Assembly (NCBI GenBank): GCA_028023455.1
Contig: JAQFVV010000144.1
Location: 932,001 to 996,000 of the forward strand
Length of the DNA stretch: 64,000 nt
Reading direction: 5' to 3'
DNA from: Epiperipatus broadwayi
Taxonomy: Eukaryota; Onychophora; Udeonychophora; Euonychophora; Peripatidae
Positions 12,851 through 22,982 of this stretch are shown piece after piece. Each line of letters opens with the position of its first letter. Within the stretch, counting starts at the first letter, position 1. The notes below the pieces were generated by a model that saw only the letters and a program-made list of their open reading frames with translations, was not told where the DNA came from and did no database searches. Both the position numbers and the translations under genes were made by a program.

Positions 12851-13020
12851 TGATAGCCGGGCTTGGCCGTTTGACGGCATTAATTATGTGTCAAAACACA
12901 TAAAAATACCGCTTCTGCGGCCGGCCTTTACAGGCTAATACAACATTTAAATATTGTATTAACCCATATTACAGCAGGCCGCTTTACATGACATTACACA
13001 AAAATATTACGGCCTGTTTT
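12850..13020. repeat. Cluster of small inverted repeats in a GC-richer island
   Basis: Within 170 bases there are at least three perfect short stems: TATGTGT/ACACATA around 12884, AATACAA/TTGTATT around 12938, and CAGGCCG/CGGCCTG between about 12974 and 13016. The GC content is clearly above the surroundings. A similar GC island with GGCCCGG and CCGG words is at 14484-14550, on the far side of a tandem repeat. Together they may be the two ends of one uncharacterised mobile element. Confidence 0.4.
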
Positions 13021-13439
13021 GTGCTTTGAAATTATTGACTTGTATTTGTTCTATTCATAGCTGATTCCCGTATCGCTTGAGGGTGTTTGAATTTCAAGTC
13101 GGTACAACTTTTCAAATCTCCGTAATAGAGTAATGTCATTTCTATTTAAATAATGTTTTTAATTACTAATAATTGTCATATGGTCACCACCTTCCCTAAA
13201 AAAATGTTAATATGTAAAAAATTGGCAAAGTGTATGTTCGAACTTGCTTCAACAAAGCTCATGCACTAAGTCACGTCTCAGCGGGGAAAATATACGAGAC
13301 CAATAAAAGGTATGAGAAGAACGTAAATTTTTCAACTTTTCAGAATTGCCGAGTACAGAAAGTGTGTGAGATTATGTCCTTTTTTTTTCAGGCACATAAT
13401 GTCCACTTTTTATTAATATAAATAAGTTCAAAAAATCCA

Positions 13440-14290
13440 AAGTTTGTGTGGTTTTTTTTTTGTCATTTCATTAGAAATCGACAAGTATTTGGATTCTATT
13501 TTTTGCAGCTGGGTTAAAAGAAAGGACTTTTTTTGTTGACTTTTTGTTAATAATAACAAATTATGTAATCCCCACCCCCCAAAAAGCAGTGTATTGTAGA
13601 AAGGCAAAAAAAGAAAAGGTTATTCAAATGAAATATAAATAAAAGTAAAAAGTGAGAAAAAGTTGTTGAAAAAAAAAAATTATTGACTTTTTGTTACAAT
13701 AATTTTTCCGAGTGGGGGTGGGTGATTTAAAACAATTTTTTATCCCCCCAAAAAACACAAAAGTTACTTTTTATTTAATAAGAAGAAAAACAATTTGGTC
13801 AAGCCAAAAAAAAGATTGAATAAATTTGAAATAACACCCAAATAATTGCATTATATTTTTTCCTCAGGGTTAAAGCAAGTGGGGTTCAAATAAATGACTA
13901 TTTTGGTTTACTTTTTGTTAATAATAACAGTACCCCAAAAAGCTGTTTATTGTAGAAGCCAAAAAAAAAGGCTAATTCAAACGAAATATAAATAAAAATA
14001 AAAAGTGGGAAAAAAGTTGTTTAAAAAAAAAAAAGTAAAATTATTGACTTTATGTTACAATTATTGATCTGAGGTTGGGTGTGGGGATTTTAAAACAATT
14101 TTTGAATCCCAACAACACAAAAGTTATTTTTGATTTAATAATTAGAAGAAAAACAATTTAGTCAACCAAAAAAAAAAAGTAGAACAAAGTCAAAACAAGT
14201 CCCAAATAATTATACCATTATATTTTTTCGACGGCGGCGGGGTTAAAACAAGTTTTTTCATTGTGAAACAGTCCAAAGTTTTAAAATTCA
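13440..14290. repeat. Tandem repeat, unit about 365 bp, about 2.3 copies
   Basis: The same ordered landmarks recur: GGGTTAAA at about 13510, 13866 and 14240; GACTTTTTGTTAATAATAAC or its close variant at about 13540 and 13910; GTGTATTGTAGAA or GTTTATTGTAGAA at about 13590 and 13944; and AAAACACAAAAGTTA-type words at about 13750 and 14110. Units differ by many small changes and homopolymer lengths. There is no coding potential. Confidence 0.65.
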
Positions 14291-14560
14291 GAAAAATAAA
14301 CACAAAATTAAATTATCAAAATTTGTTTGGATAAAGAAAAATGTCATGTTAAAAAAAAAAAACAATGAAAATGAATATAAAAATTTGGTTTAATAAAAAA
14401 GAAATCATGTTAGAAATGAAATAAAAAATTTGTTTAATCAAAAAAAAAAAAAAAAGCATGTTCTATAAAAAAAAAAAAATTGCGGTGGCCCGGTAACGTT
14501 ATATTTGATCGATTATTGTATAGCATCAACGCCCCAAGCGGCCATGACCGGATATCATAT

Positions 14561-16129
14561 GATTATCGAAATTTTTTTTATTATTAATAAAGAATATTTG
14601 AATAGCAAATACATTGATGTTCCATAAAAAGAAAGGTCAAAAGTTAATTTGGATTTTAATATAAAACTGTTTTTTACTTTTTAAATAAATATTATTGCAT
14701 TATTCAACATGGACATTAAAAAGCATAGTTTACATAGACTACTGACTTTAAATTTTAAGGTTTTAAAGCTTGATGAATTAATTATTTTATAAAATCAAGA
14801 GAGGAGTTGTAATAACAATTCAATAATGTTATTAATTTTTCTGTTTTGTATTATTTATTATAATTATTTTTTTGAATTTTAGTTTTAAATATATATGCAC
14901 TAATTCATTAAAAACTAATAGTAAATCTTAGTAGTCATAGAAATTTTAAGTGTCTCCTGATTTTGTCTGGATTAACAGAAATGCAGAATCAATAGTTGTG
15001 GGAAATTTGATGATTGAAATCAGGTTACACAATCAATCCATATTGTTTCTCATTTTCTTTATACCCTGTTATCATTTAGCTTCAGAAACCTAATTCTGCT
15101 GTAATAATAAGCAACATTAATTGGAACAAATAATCTTCAGCCTTCTGTGCCAGATATTTTTTTATTATATTTATTTCTGCATAATATTTTTTATTGCCTT
15201 ATGCAATTTTAGCACAGTGGTACAATAACAGACTTGATTCTTGAATTGTGGCTTGATTTGTTACTTCTGGTACTTAAATGTCACACGACCAGTTATTATT
15301 TGTTCAATGTATATTATTTTACTTATCATTAAATTATCATAGTTGTTGATTTCTATGTTTTTTTAACCAAATAAATTCTATTAATTTGCTTTCAATTACT
15401 GACATACATATTCTATTTCATTCACTTTTTTTTTTCAATTTTAAGTTTTAGTATACTAAAATAGTTATTATTTGTTTACATTAATCTTGTTAGTTAATTA
15501 AGATAAACATACTATACATTTTTTAAAGTTTATGTTATAAATTGGGATTCACTTTTATTTAGCATTTCAAGGTTGTTTTCTTAATATATTTATTTAGGGT
15601 TTTTAATGAATAAAAAAAAAAGTCAGATATCTTATTCTATTTCCAGTTATTATCTTAGTCGTAATTTTTTTTTTTTTTGAATCTCTTTTTGTTACATTTG
15701 TAATCAAAGTCTTTCAGTATTCAAATATTTTAAAATTTATTTCTCAGTATTTTATTTTGAAAAATATAATACTTGAAGTATTATTTTTTGAACTTGTAAT
15801 TGATTTTATATCTTTTTATTTGCAAATAATTTGATTTGTAGTTAAATACATTATTATTTATATATATTAAAGCAAAGATTTTCACAGGTTGCCATTCGGT
15901 GGTGACTTTTTGGTTAGATCATTTTCAAGTTAGAAAGATTACATGAATTGGGAGAATTTTTTTAATATTAAATGGGACATTGTTAGATTTTGTAAAGTCA
16001 AAAGTAAAAATGAAGTGGCAATTGATTTCAAAAATGAATATGTTTTATAAAAGCATATATATTGGAAGCATAAATGAAATATATATATATATAAATAGAA
16101 CACTGTGGAGATTCATGGCATATTAAATA
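14561..16129. other. AT-rich stretch, nothing recognised
   Basis: No coding sequence or clear repeat. A weak tRNA-like stretch near 15215-15310 is too diverged to call. Confidence 0.45.
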
Positions 16130-16560
16130 TAGTAGCAAGAAGATAAAGTTAATATCTTTTTTAATAGTTTACATCAATTTTGCTTTTATTAACACATATC
16201 TTACATTCCACTAACCAATGATCACTTCTGTTTTAAATCTACTAAGAATATTAAAATCTTAAAATATATATTTTCTATTAGTCCAAATCTGTTGGACTTT
16301 TATTTGGATGCTTCCATGTCCATTTTTGTTCATTTTTTTTTTTGAAGAAGACATTTTTAATATAGTTTTTTTTTTTTGCAAATTCCACAAGTCTGTGTCC
16401 TCTCATTTTTGTTTTCATTATCCAATTTACAGCATTTTCATCTTTCAATGATTTTCTAATTTTAGTATTAAAGTTTCCCTTAACATTTTTGAAATGTTTG
16501 TTGTGGTCAATATTTAATAATGTGATCTGCCATAACTCTTCTTCCATTTTTTTCCACAAC
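16130..16560 (-). pseudogene. RTE-type LINE endonuclease, C-terminal half
   Basis: Minus-strand reading: KNVKGNFNTKIRKSLKDENA (a decayed GDFNAKIG box), RGHRLVEFAKKKNYIKN, FFKKKNEQKWTWKHPN. After a stop and frame change comes SDHWLVECKICVNKSKID, with the SDH catalytic box near 16210-16220. The order matches the apurinic-type endonuclease of RTE elements, which nicks target DNA. GDFN is changed to GNFN and the frame is broken, so it is inactive. An inverted partner lies at 17415-17665. Confidence 0.8.
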
Positions 16561-17414
16561 TCTCTTTTTTTAAAAAAAAAAATTGTTTATTTTTATAATT
16601 ATGTTTTAACATCACATTTCAAAAGATTAGTTTTACTTTTTTCAATATACCTCAACATAAGAACATAAAATAGCCAAACATATTTTAAAATAAACTTCTA
16701 AGTCTCTATTAGGAATGCACTATAACTTTATAATTTATTTATCTTACTAAAAGAATAATCTTAAATAAGTAATATCATGAAATAAAAATTTCTAAATTAT
16801 TTATTTATTCTTACTTGAAATACTATTGATAATAGTCTTCATAATCTTGATAGCTGCATGTTTTTCATTGATAATATATAGGAAGTTATATTAAAATTTT
16901 ATAACTTTTTTAAAAATAAAAATATAATTGTTTTGTTATTTACAAATGATTTTTCTTTGCCTAGGCAATCTTATATTTTGCAATAGACATTTAATTAATA
17001 TAAAAGATGTGTAAAAATTGTAAAAAGAATAATATATTATAAAGGTTGAAATTATTCTTTTGTTATTTATTTATTTTAATTTTTATTTCATCTAATTCCA
17101 GCTAGGACTTCTTTTTGATTTATTTAACATTAATGAAGAATTTATGTAATACCACTATTTGCTAAAATATACATGTATTTTAACTTTTCTATTAATGTAG
17201 TTTCTAACTCAGAAAAGTCTGCTGAAAACAATTCTCTGTGTTCATGCAATTAATATTAACATTATATGCTATTAAATTATTATTGGTTTCTGGAAATTAT
17301 ATGAATAGCATTTCTCCAGAATTAATCTTATTGATCTTGCTATCATATTACAGCATGTATTTAATGATATTTTTCAGACATTAAATAGAGAATTTTTGTA
17401 TAAATGTACAAAAA

Positions 17415-17665
17415 GCACATCACAATGAAGATTTCAAAATTGTCAGGGAGAACTTTAATATTAGAATTAGAAAATGATTGAAATATAAAAATTCAGTAGG
17501 TGAATTTGGTTATGGAGACAAAAATGAGATCATCTAATTGTGGAATTTGCAAAGAAAAAGAAAAACCAGTATATTATGAATTTCTTTTCTGAAAAAAAAA
17601 AAAGAAAAGCTAAATAGAAATGGATATGAAAGCATCCAAATAAAAGTCCAACAGAATTGGAGTAA
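17415..17665 (+). pseudogene. RTE-type LINE endonuclease fragment, inverted partner
   Basis: The plus strand reads KIVRENFNIRIRK, then after a stop NSVGEFGYGDKNE, and ends in SK-KSNRIG after a run of A. This is the same endonuclease region as 16278-16559 but on the opposite strand; the segment from AAGCATCCAAATAAAAGTCC to CAACAG is nearly identical in both. It ends in (TA)n, immediately followed by the TG of the long LTR at 17677, so the LTR element may have inserted into this RTE copy. Confidence 0.75.
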
Positions 17666-17676
17666 TATATATATAT

Positions 17677-19604
17677 TGTGGGAGTACTATATGAGCCTCA
17701 CCTAGAACAATTTGTGTTTCTTTGTGAATTTAACTGTGCCTATATCGAATCAATAGATATAAATAACATACACCTATCTTAAGCTTTTCATATATCAGCT
17801 ATATACATTAATTAATATTAAAAGAATAATTCTAAAAAATGAATTATTCTAGTTTGTTTATACATACACATAAATAAATGTTTCTAACCAATAGTATTTT
17901 TTTATTAACTAAAACTTGACATTTGACAAAGCCATAAGTCATCATTGCATTTTATCAGTTGAAACAAAGGAAATAAACGTTTAAAGTTCATTACAAATTG
18001 TATATTTTAAACAATAGAGAGCGTGAGCATGATTATGTGATATGCTTGCAGAAATTAATCCAGTATAAAAACGAACTAACATTGTTATAACAATAATCTT
18101 CTATTTAGTTATCAAGGTAATAACTACGTCTGTAAATTTAAATGTGTTCGAATTTAGAACACATTTAAGAAAAAAAATAAGATTCAATATTTTAAAACAT
18201 TCTTAAATTACTTACTTTTAATATTATAAAGAACTATAAAAAGATAATCATTGAAATTGACAAGGTTATAATAGTTATCAACGTCTTCGAAATGAGTTTT
18301 CAAAATATATATTTAAGAAGACAAAAATTTATAAAGATATTCTTTGGCTAGACAATTTAGGCCAAGGATTTCTGCTGATGTTTTAAACTTGAACATGTAA
18401 ATTTATTCCTACTTAATGCCTAAAGTATAATCATCGTAATCTGCACGAAAAAAGTTGCCTTAATAATGGAGTATTATATTGAAGAAGATTTTAATTATTT
18501 TACTACGCAAATATTTAAAGGAATGAATATTTGGATTACCTCTTCGAAGGATGATCAAGGAACTTTACCTTTCAACATTCATCGTTATTTTATTATGTTT
18601 AAGGAGGGATACAAAATCATTATTTTTTCTCATCTTGGAATACTTTGTTGTGCACTTTAATAACTCTTAAACTTTATTTCCTTTGGGGATAATTATATTT
18701 ACGTGGAAAAATTACTTCGCATATTAAATTGAAGAACTGATAAGATGAACGTTTTATTTTTATTTATTTAATAAAATTTAGATGTTGATATTTTGATATA
18801 TGCTCTGGTGAAAATGACGGCTGACTAAGGTAAAAGTTTTTAAATTATTTCAATTTGGAAGTAAGTTTTATTATATTCCAAATTGAATCTTACCTGACAA
18901 TTATCATAATTTCTTTTAAAACATACATAATATCAGAATACATTCTATTATTAATCTAGTGTGAATGGATGTTATCTTATATAGGCATATAACACACACT
19001 GAATCATTTTAATGACACAATACGTAGATTTATAATGTATAGTGGTATTATTTATTGTACACTTGATATTAAATTATATATATGTAAATAATTACATTAT
19101 ATTTCTGAATGTTAAATAGCTTATTATTGTATTATATAAAAGAACAGATTATAATTCTAAATTTTAATATTTTTTATTATTTATGTGATAATATTTTTGT
19201 TTCTATTATGGATTAAAATGTGTTAAACTTGATTTTAAAATTAAACAGGTCTTGTTTGTTCATTTTATTTAGTCATTTTATAAAGCCAATAATTAGAAAT
19301 ATACATACTCACGCATATATATATATATTGAATCAACTTAGTGATTTAATATTTATAAAAAAGTTATATATAGCTTATACTAAATTTATCATTACTGTGG
19401 GATACTTGTGGAAATGCCTGAAGAGAGTCAATTGTGATTTCTACTCTGAGCTCGAATTCCAAGAGTAACGAGGTTATTAATAGAGGAGTGGATTGGATTA
19501 TATTTTAAATCACATCATCCATGGCATTCTATAAGAAGACTCAAAGTCCGACTATAGGTAGATGCGACTTCCTCGAGTCCTGAAAAGGATCGTTCCGTTA
19601 TACA
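17677..19604 (+). repeat. 5' LTR
   Basis: Starts TGTGGGAGTAC and ends GTTATACA, giving the canonical TG...CA ends and a length of 1928 bases. It aligns along its length with 22983-24781. The differences are few, and many are C/T or G/A changes at CpG sites. A 64-codon open frame (18466-18660) is present in both LTRs but nearly all of its differences change the amino acid, so it is probably not a gene. Confidence 0.9.
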
Positions 19605-19622
19605 TGGCGCCCATACTTAAGG
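19605..19622 (+). promoter_or_regulatory. Primer binding site
   Basis: TGGCGCCCATACTTAAGG starts at the base after the LTR's terminal CA. TGGCGCC is the common start of primer sites that pair with the 3' end of a host tRNA in Ty3/gypsy elements. The match beyond the first eight bases was not assigned to a tRNA. Confidence 0.75.
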
Positions 19623-19963
19623 CATGAAACAGTAGTTTTCCATTAGTTAAATCCATAGTTTAAAAAAAAAATTATACGAGTATGTTGTGAATTGGTAAAA
19701 ACACTGAATAATAAATAATAGAGACTTTAAAATAAAATATACCGTAATAAACAGATAAATCAATCGTTTTAAAATAAATAAATAAATACGATTATAGTTT
19801 GAGCATTAAAATATATATTATAACAACATCTTATAAAAGTAGGAAAAATAGAATTACATTTAAGGGCATAAACACAGCATGAAATCTTATGGCATATATT
19901 AAATTATTACTTTGAAAAGAAAGTAACTTATATTTATATATAACTTTAAATTTTTTTTTATTA

Positions 19964-20971
19964 ATGATAACTAGAAGTGGGAAAAAGCTAATAATAATGG
20001 CAATAAAAAGTTTTGAAGATTCTTTAAGTAATAAAGATAGTGAGATAGAAATTACTTCAATTAGTAATGAACAAGGGTCTTTGCCTAGTCAAACATCTGG
20101 GGAGTCTTTAACTGAACACAACCACTTTTCACAGACATGTCAAGATGATGGAATGACCATTGAGGCACCAGAAATTGAGGTAGCTGAGGCTACAGAGAAT
20201 AAGTGGACATGGGAAGAAAACTTCAGTGAGATGAAAACAACTATGAACAGACAATTTGATGATATATTAAAATTATTGAAGCATATGATGGAAAAGGAGC
20301 AACAATCTCAGAAGAATCCTGAGGGGAATGTGTCCCTCATGAAGATCAAAACTACCTTGAATGAGGCAACTCCAGACAAAGTGATGACTAATGTGACTGA
20401 GTCCTGTAATCAGATCAGTAGAAATAATGAAGCCATCAACCATGTATCTATCATGATTAAACTCCAGTTTAGTAAAAAGGTGCTGACTTTTAGGATACAC
20501 CAGACTGAGATCAACCCAAGGAACCAAATTAACGAAAAAGAAACAACTGACACAGGTGTCCAAATTTCAACACCTCCAATAAACTCCACAGAAATGAACC
20601 ATGAGAGAGATAGTATCGAGGTAAATGCCACCATTTCTGAACATGAAGTGGGAGTTAAACTGGAAAATGAAAAACTTCACAATAAAGATACTATAATCAA
20701 AGTTGGAAATGAAATTTTATGTGCTAAACCTTATCATTGGCATGACTGGTGCATTATTCGTGATCAATGTAATCTGTACATTTGGAATAATGCTATAGTT
20801 TTAAGGTTGTCCTATTTTAGTATGGGATGGTTCCCATTCATTATGGATGGAAAATTTACTACTATGTTCTCAGTTGGCAATACTAAACATGATTCAAATG
20901 ATGTAGGAAGCTATGAACAGTGTTTAGGTGGATTGCAGAGTGCACATAGTCAAGTTAAACCTCATACCTAG
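19964..20971 (+). CDS. Gag-like protein of the long-LTR element (335 codons)
   Basis: An open frame that begins MITRSGKK about 360 bases after the primer site, the usual place for gag. Residues 40-85 are acidic. Residues 80-120 contain a likely coiled coil with WTWEENFSEMKTTMNRQ and DDILKLLKHMMEKEQQ, a pattern seen in N-terminal Gag regions of gypsy-type elements. Residues 130-250 are polar and low in complexity. The C-terminal 90 residues are hydrophobic and Trp-rich (HWHDWC). No zinc knuckle is visible. Gag would form the particle shell. The identity rests on position and composition; no domain was recognised with certainty. Confidence 0.55.
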   Translation: MITRSGKKLIIMAIKSFEDSLSNKDSEIEITSISNEQGSLPSQTSGESLTEHNHFSQTCQDDGMTIEAPEIEVAEATENKWTWEENFSEMKTTMNRQFDDILKLLKHMMEKEQQSQKNPEGNVSLMKIKTTLNEATPDKVMTNVTESCNQISRNNEAINHVSIMIKLQFSKKVLTFRIHQTEINPRNQINEKETTDTGVQISTPPINSTEMNHERDSIEVNATISEHEVGVKLENEKLHNKDTIIKVGNEILCAKPYHWHDWCIIRDQCNLYIWNNAIVLRLSYFSMGWFPFIMDGKFTTMFSVGNTKHDSNDVGSYEQCLGGLQSAHSQVKPHT

Positions 20972-21012
20972 TCAACCTATTCTATTTTCATCTGGTTCAA
21001 CATGTTCACTCA

Positions 21013-21615
21013 TTGGAGATTATCCACCACTCAAGTGAACCTCAACAAGCCATTATCTTACAAAAGAATATGCCTGGTTTTATTTTTGAAACTAATATTG
21101 GCACTAAACATTCTTTTATTGCTAAAACTTCACTTGCCCATGAATCTTCTATTGGTTTGACTCTTCAAGTTTCCAAAAATAAGATAGAAAACCATTCTAT
21201 CAATCTTAATTTGGGAAAAGTAATCCCAAAAACATGTCAGAGTGACACTGATTTATATTTATTAAACTTGTCCATGAATAATATGGAAGCAGAAAGGTTA
21301 TGTAACCAAGAGATGCAAGTAAATGTGAGCATCTTATGTTCAGAACATAAAGTTTGTTCTGAATATAAAGTTCATGAATATAGTAGTAAAATTCAAAGAG
21401 AGTTACCATGTGTTCAAAAGCTTACTGCAGAAGAAGATTGTCATAATAGGCAATCAAAATTTAAACATGAAATTTGTAATCATGATAATTACATCCAGAG
21501 AACGCTTTTAGCTATTAAAAGGATAGTTAGTGAAGAAAACTGTCTCTTTATGAAAGATAATTGCATTAAAGCAAGAGAAATTCATAGATTTGATCATCTT
21601 AAAAATACGTCATAG
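21013..21615 (+). CDS. Unassigned frame of the long-LTR element (200 codons)
   Basis: The frame begins 41 bases after the gag-like stop and may once have been joined to it by a frameshift. It is rich in Cys and His (CSEHKVCSEYKVHEY, DCHNRQSKFKHEICNH) in its second half, but the spacing does not match a known zinc finger that I recognise. No D-[ST]-G protease motif and no RT box are present. It could be a decayed Gag-Pol linker or a protein peculiar to this element. No function is assigned. Confidence 0.4.
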   Translation: MEIIHHSSEPQQAIILQKNMPGFIFETNIGTKHSFIAKTSLAHESSIGLTLQVSKNKIENHSINLNLGKVIPKTCQSDTDLYLLNLSMNNMEAERLCNQEMQVNVSILCSEHKVCSEYKVHEYSSKIQRELPCVQKLTAEEDCHNRQSKFKHEICNHDNYIQRTLLAIKRIVSEENCLFMKDNCIKAREIHRFDHLKNTS

Positions 21616-22049
21616 GACATAATATGTTTCCATAATCAAAAGAATGTCCAAATCATAGAGAATTATCAAGTGATGTTGGGAACAGCCACATTAGACAGTA
21701 ATAGCCAAAAAAGTTCACATTACCATAAGTTATGCAATACGTACAAAGGTCCATTTACATTTATTAGGCAAATGAATACTAATGTCTAGAAAAAAAATAG
21801 CATGTAATATGGGACAGACTTCGAAAGTTGCAGACTTGAAATGTGAAATGGTTTTTGTGCAATTGGATGAATCCTAATATGATTTTCCATAAAGGGAAAA
21901 TTAAAATTAATGTATATATGTATATAAATAAATGAAGTAGATATGAAGTTAACCAAAGTATAAAAAAAAATACAGGTTTATTAGAGTACAAGTTATGGTT
22001 AAAATGCAAGTCCATTATTATATATTTTTGATATGGATATATATTGTAA

Positions 22050-22363
22050 TAACAATCAGCATTACAAGAGAAGATAAAGTAAAAGCTTATAAACAACTTG
22101 TTAAAAAAAAGGCCAGTCAAAGAAATAAAAATGTGAAGACAATTTCACACAAATTCAAAATTGGGGATCAAGTTTTTATAAAAACACCTCATATGAGTAA
22201 ACCCCAAGAGAGCAAATATCAAAAGTTTTACCATCAATATGAAGGACCTTATACTATCATAAAGCAAACAGGTCTCAATGCATTCTGGATAAATATAAAG
22301 GGAGATATTAAAGGCTCTTACAATGCTAGAGCTTTAAAACCCTATTGTGGTCAAACAAATTAA
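22050..22363 (+). pseudogene. Integrase C-terminal tail (Ty3/gypsy type)
   Basis: Reads YKQLVKKKASQRNKNVKT, then FKIGDQVFIKTPH, YQKFYHQYEGPYTIIKQTG and NARALKPYCGQTN. The IGD-V-IK, YEGPYTII and LKPY landmarks are those of the small beta-barrel domain that ends gypsy-type integrases, with the usual Lys-rich helix before it. The open frame starts at an ATG at 21995, but the homology starts near 22050. The catalytic core with its zinc finger and D,D-35-E residues is absent upstream, so this is the stub left after a large internal deletion, or a part kept by a non-autonomous element. Confidence 0.8.
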
Positions 22364-22969
22364 TAATGTTTTACCACATTCTACATTTGTTTAGAGTAAA
22401 ATGTTAAAAAAAAAACTTGGAATAGGTGAGGAGAGAAAAAGTTTTCATTTAAAAGTATATAGGTATACATATGTATAAGGATGTATATAAGTCAAAAAAG
22501 ACATTAATTTTCTTTGATGAGGATATGTTAAGCAATTAAAATTAATTCTTAGGATACCTGAAAACTAAAACCGTTTTAAGAGTTAATCCATGCTGAATGA
22601 TGGATGTTCTTATGTTTTGGATAGTTCTCAAAAGAGTCCATAAGTCTTAAAGAAAAGCAGGATGGAGAATACCAAACAAATATGTGTCATCTATAAAAGA
22701 GGCACGTGACAATAAATCTATCAAAGGAAATAAATAAAAAAGGAAAAAAAAAGAAAGAATCCTATATATATAAACCTCCTTATCCTTCTGTTTAAATTGA
22801 ATGATATTTAATGTAGAGAAAGAGAAAGGGTTAAAAAAAATAGAGCAAATCATAAGGGTTGATAAAAGCAGGAATGAAAAACAAGCTCCGCAACTTTATA
22901 TTTAATGCAAACATTGACACACATTAAGTGTCCAAATTTTAATGGTAAATATAAAATTTGAACTCTCTT

Positions 22970-22979
22970 AAGAGGGGGG
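22970..22979 (+). promoter_or_regulatory. Polypurine tract
   Basis: AAGAGGGGGG lies three bases before the TG of the 3' LTR. This is where plus-strand DNA synthesis of LTR elements starts. Confidence 0.8.
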
Positions 22980-22982
22980 TAA

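Noticed and set aside
15215-15310. Possible fifth SINE copy (AGCACAGTGGTACAATAACAG)
   Set aside because: Only the first 20 or so bases resemble the family; the B box and tail are absent.
18466-18660. 64-codon open frame present in both LTRs (also 23774-23968)
   Set aside because: About 12 base differences between the copies, all but one changing the amino acid, with no sign of selection for protein. Likely chance.
20273-20634. Two minus-strand frames over the gag-like ORF
   Set aside because: Antisense shadows of the longer plus-strand frame.
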